NCBI RefSeq assembly: GCF_024347055.1
Contig: NZ_AP024896.1
Coordinates: 682,001 to 746,000 of the forward strand
DNA from: Vibrio porteresiae DSM 19223
GTDB lineage: Bacteria; Pseudomonadota; Gammaproteobacteria; Enterobacterales; Vibrionaceae
DNA length: 64,000 nt
Reading direction: 5' to 3'
How positions within the stretch are numbered: position 1 is the first letter of the stretch; each line of letters begins with the position of its first letter. Below the pieces are notes generated by a model, which saw only the letters and a program-made list of their open reading frames with translations, was not told the DNA's origin and searched no databases. This document shows positions 62,929 to 64,000 of this stretch, one piece after another. Position numbers and translations under genes: made by a program.

Positions 62929-63777
62929 GTCATTAATTGTTGACGATTGGAATAGCAGTAATTATGCCAAAGTAAAAACCTTATGATTATCATGTTGTTA
63001 TATTTTATTTTGTGCTTTTGTTATTTCATGGTGTAAATTTTCATGACAATAGCTATTCCCATTTCTTGACCGCTAGTTATGTTTGATTGGATTTTAAATT
63101 ATTATTTATTAGTGAGTTAGGATGCCTATTCTTCTGAGGTTTTTCGTAAGTCATCATTACCATTAAAACAGTTGAGTATCATTTTTGCGTAAAATACTAG
63201 ACATCTATATCAAAAAAATGGAAGAAATATTATTTAATAATAAACCTATCATTTGAAGATATTTTATATAAAAATTGAATGAATAACATATATTGTCATA
63301 TATTTCATATTGTTATACCTCATGGCTTTGAAAAATAACTTCAATACCATTGGTGTAAAATAAACTGACAATTAATGAGATAGTATTGATTTATAACTGT
63401 AAATCTATCATGAGATAGGGTGTTTATTATCACCGAATAATATTGGTACCTAAAAATAGAATTTTGAAATATTGATTCCAAATCACAACATTTATAGATG
63501 GCAAGTGTAATATATTGAATAATGTATTTGTAAAAGTCAGAGTTGAAATGTTTCTATTCCCAATTCGATTAATTATTAATGATTCAATGAAAAACCAAAC
63601 AGCCAATGTTGTACGATTTCTTGAGTAAGGAAGTGAATACCATAATGAAGGAAAATTTACTTTTCTAAGAATGGCTATCCCCAATTCTAGGTATATTAAT
63701 AAAGATTGTTAAGTAGCATCATTGATCGCTTAATGCTCGTTGCTAGGCAGAACAAAGGAAACAAATAGGGCACTCAT
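62929..63777. other. 850-bp AT-rich non-coding region
   Basis: Strongly AT-rich stretch between the PEP-CTERM gene and the PAS gene. An 84-codon minus-strand ORF at 63430-63684 is AT-biased and lacks a ribosome site, so I do not call it. The composition suggests a silenced or horizontally acquired segment with regulatory DNA for both flanking genes. Confidence 0.5.
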
Positions 63778-64000
63778 ATGAAAGATATTAATCAGCTAGA
63801 CATTTTGCTAGATGCACTTTCAGAGCATGTCTTTGTTTTATCTGAATCTGGTCAATACATTAATGTGTTTGGTGGCAGTGAAAACGGCAGAATTGAAGAC
63901 AGTAAAGCACATATTGGTAAGATGTTAGATGACGTTTTTCCGGAAAAGATGGCGAGCCTATTTCTCTCTTACATCACGCAAACGCTTAAAGCGCAACAGA
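63778..64000 (+). CDS. PAS-domain sensor, probable diguanylate cyclase (truncated by window edge)
   Basis: ATG 63778 with AGGG about nine bases ahead runs open through the right edge (74 codons). The start reads LDALSEHVFVLSESGQYINVFGGSENGR, a PAS fold of the type that precedes GGDEF domains in Vibrio cyclases (VFGG followed by GKMLDDVFPEKMA). The catalytic part lies beyond the window, so the cyclase call is inference. Confidence 0.6.
   Translation, partial: MKDINQLDILLDALSEHVFVLSESGQYINVFGGSENGRIEDSKAHIGKMLDDVFPEKMASLFLSYITQTLKAQQ

Noticed and set aside
63430..63684. 84-codon minus-strand ORF in the AT-rich region
   Set aside because: Composition is simply AT-biased and no ribosome site is present.
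1..64000. CRISPR array, tRNA or rRNA genes, integron attC sites, prophage
   Set aside because: I saw no regularly spaced identical repeats, no cloverleaf or rRNA sequence, and no attC or phage structural genes in the window.

Overview
The window looks like a Vibrionaceae chromosome, most likely a Vibrio species. The reasons are the Vibrio-type housekeeping proteins, the thrS-infC-rpmI-rplT block (which in Vibrio cholerae lies on the second chromosome), a ViuB-type siderophore reductase behind a clear Fur box, and a 266-bp palindromic intergenic repeat of the kind scattered through Vibrio genomes. I cannot name the species. Accessory genes for plant-polysaccharide use (a GH43 glycosidase with ricin-type lectin repeats, a PL4-type rhamnogalacturonan lyase, a CE7-type acetyl esterase) suggest life on plant or algal matter.

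Layout. 1-6.9 kb: a truncated iron-type alcohol dehydrogenase, elbB, a REP-associated tyrosine transposase (RAYT) and a LysR regulator bracketed by GGACACACACC repeats, yjjG, a GntR regulator and viuB. 7.2-14.1 kb: the yejABEF oligopeptide/microcin C-type ABC importer and a convergent MFS exporter. 14.5-17.9 kb: thrS-infC-rpmI-rplT, with infC starting at ATT and a structured thrS leader. 18.2-29.1 kb: GH43 enzyme, Fdc1-like UbiD decarboxylase, a DUF2628 protein, an uncharacterised membrane cluster, an AEC transporter and PL4 lyase. 29.4-34.5 kb: an SOS box before a hypothetical gene pair, a small alarmone hydrolase, a PAS-GGDEF protein, the Vibrio repeat, GNAT and DUF4144 proteins, and apbE. 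34.6-38.6 kb: a class III PLP enzyme divergent from an APH-type kinase, followed by an AraC regulator. 38.6-46.2 kb: a map paralogue, a secreted RNase T2, a three-gene hypothetical operon with a replication-like winged helix, sgrR and a shikimate-dehydrogenase-like gene. 46.2-57.4 kb: a gene remnant at a REP copy, a secreted chorismate mutase, acetyl esterase, a cry-DASH/SDR pair, two DUF1289 genes, a second-type trpS, a truncated MFS gene, an aldo/keto reductase and an acyltransferase. 57.4-64 kb: an IS200-type element, a frameshifted hemB paralogue, cioAB, a PEP-CTERM protein and the start of a PAS protein.

The most interesting item is the leader of trpS2 (53193-53347). It encodes a 17-residue peptide with two adjacent Trp codons just before its stop. 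Mutually exclusive RNA stems follow, and a last hairpin covers the trpS2 Shine-Dalgarno. This looks like Trp-responsive attenuation of a tRNA synthetase gene. Other leads are the RAYT gene with at least nine dispersed REP half-sites, a near-consensus LexA box before unknown genes, the kinase/phospho-lyase/AraC catabolic set, the three-gene replication-like operon, and the frameshifted hemB paralogue beside IS200.

All calls come from reading the sequence and recalled family knowledge; no database search was run.
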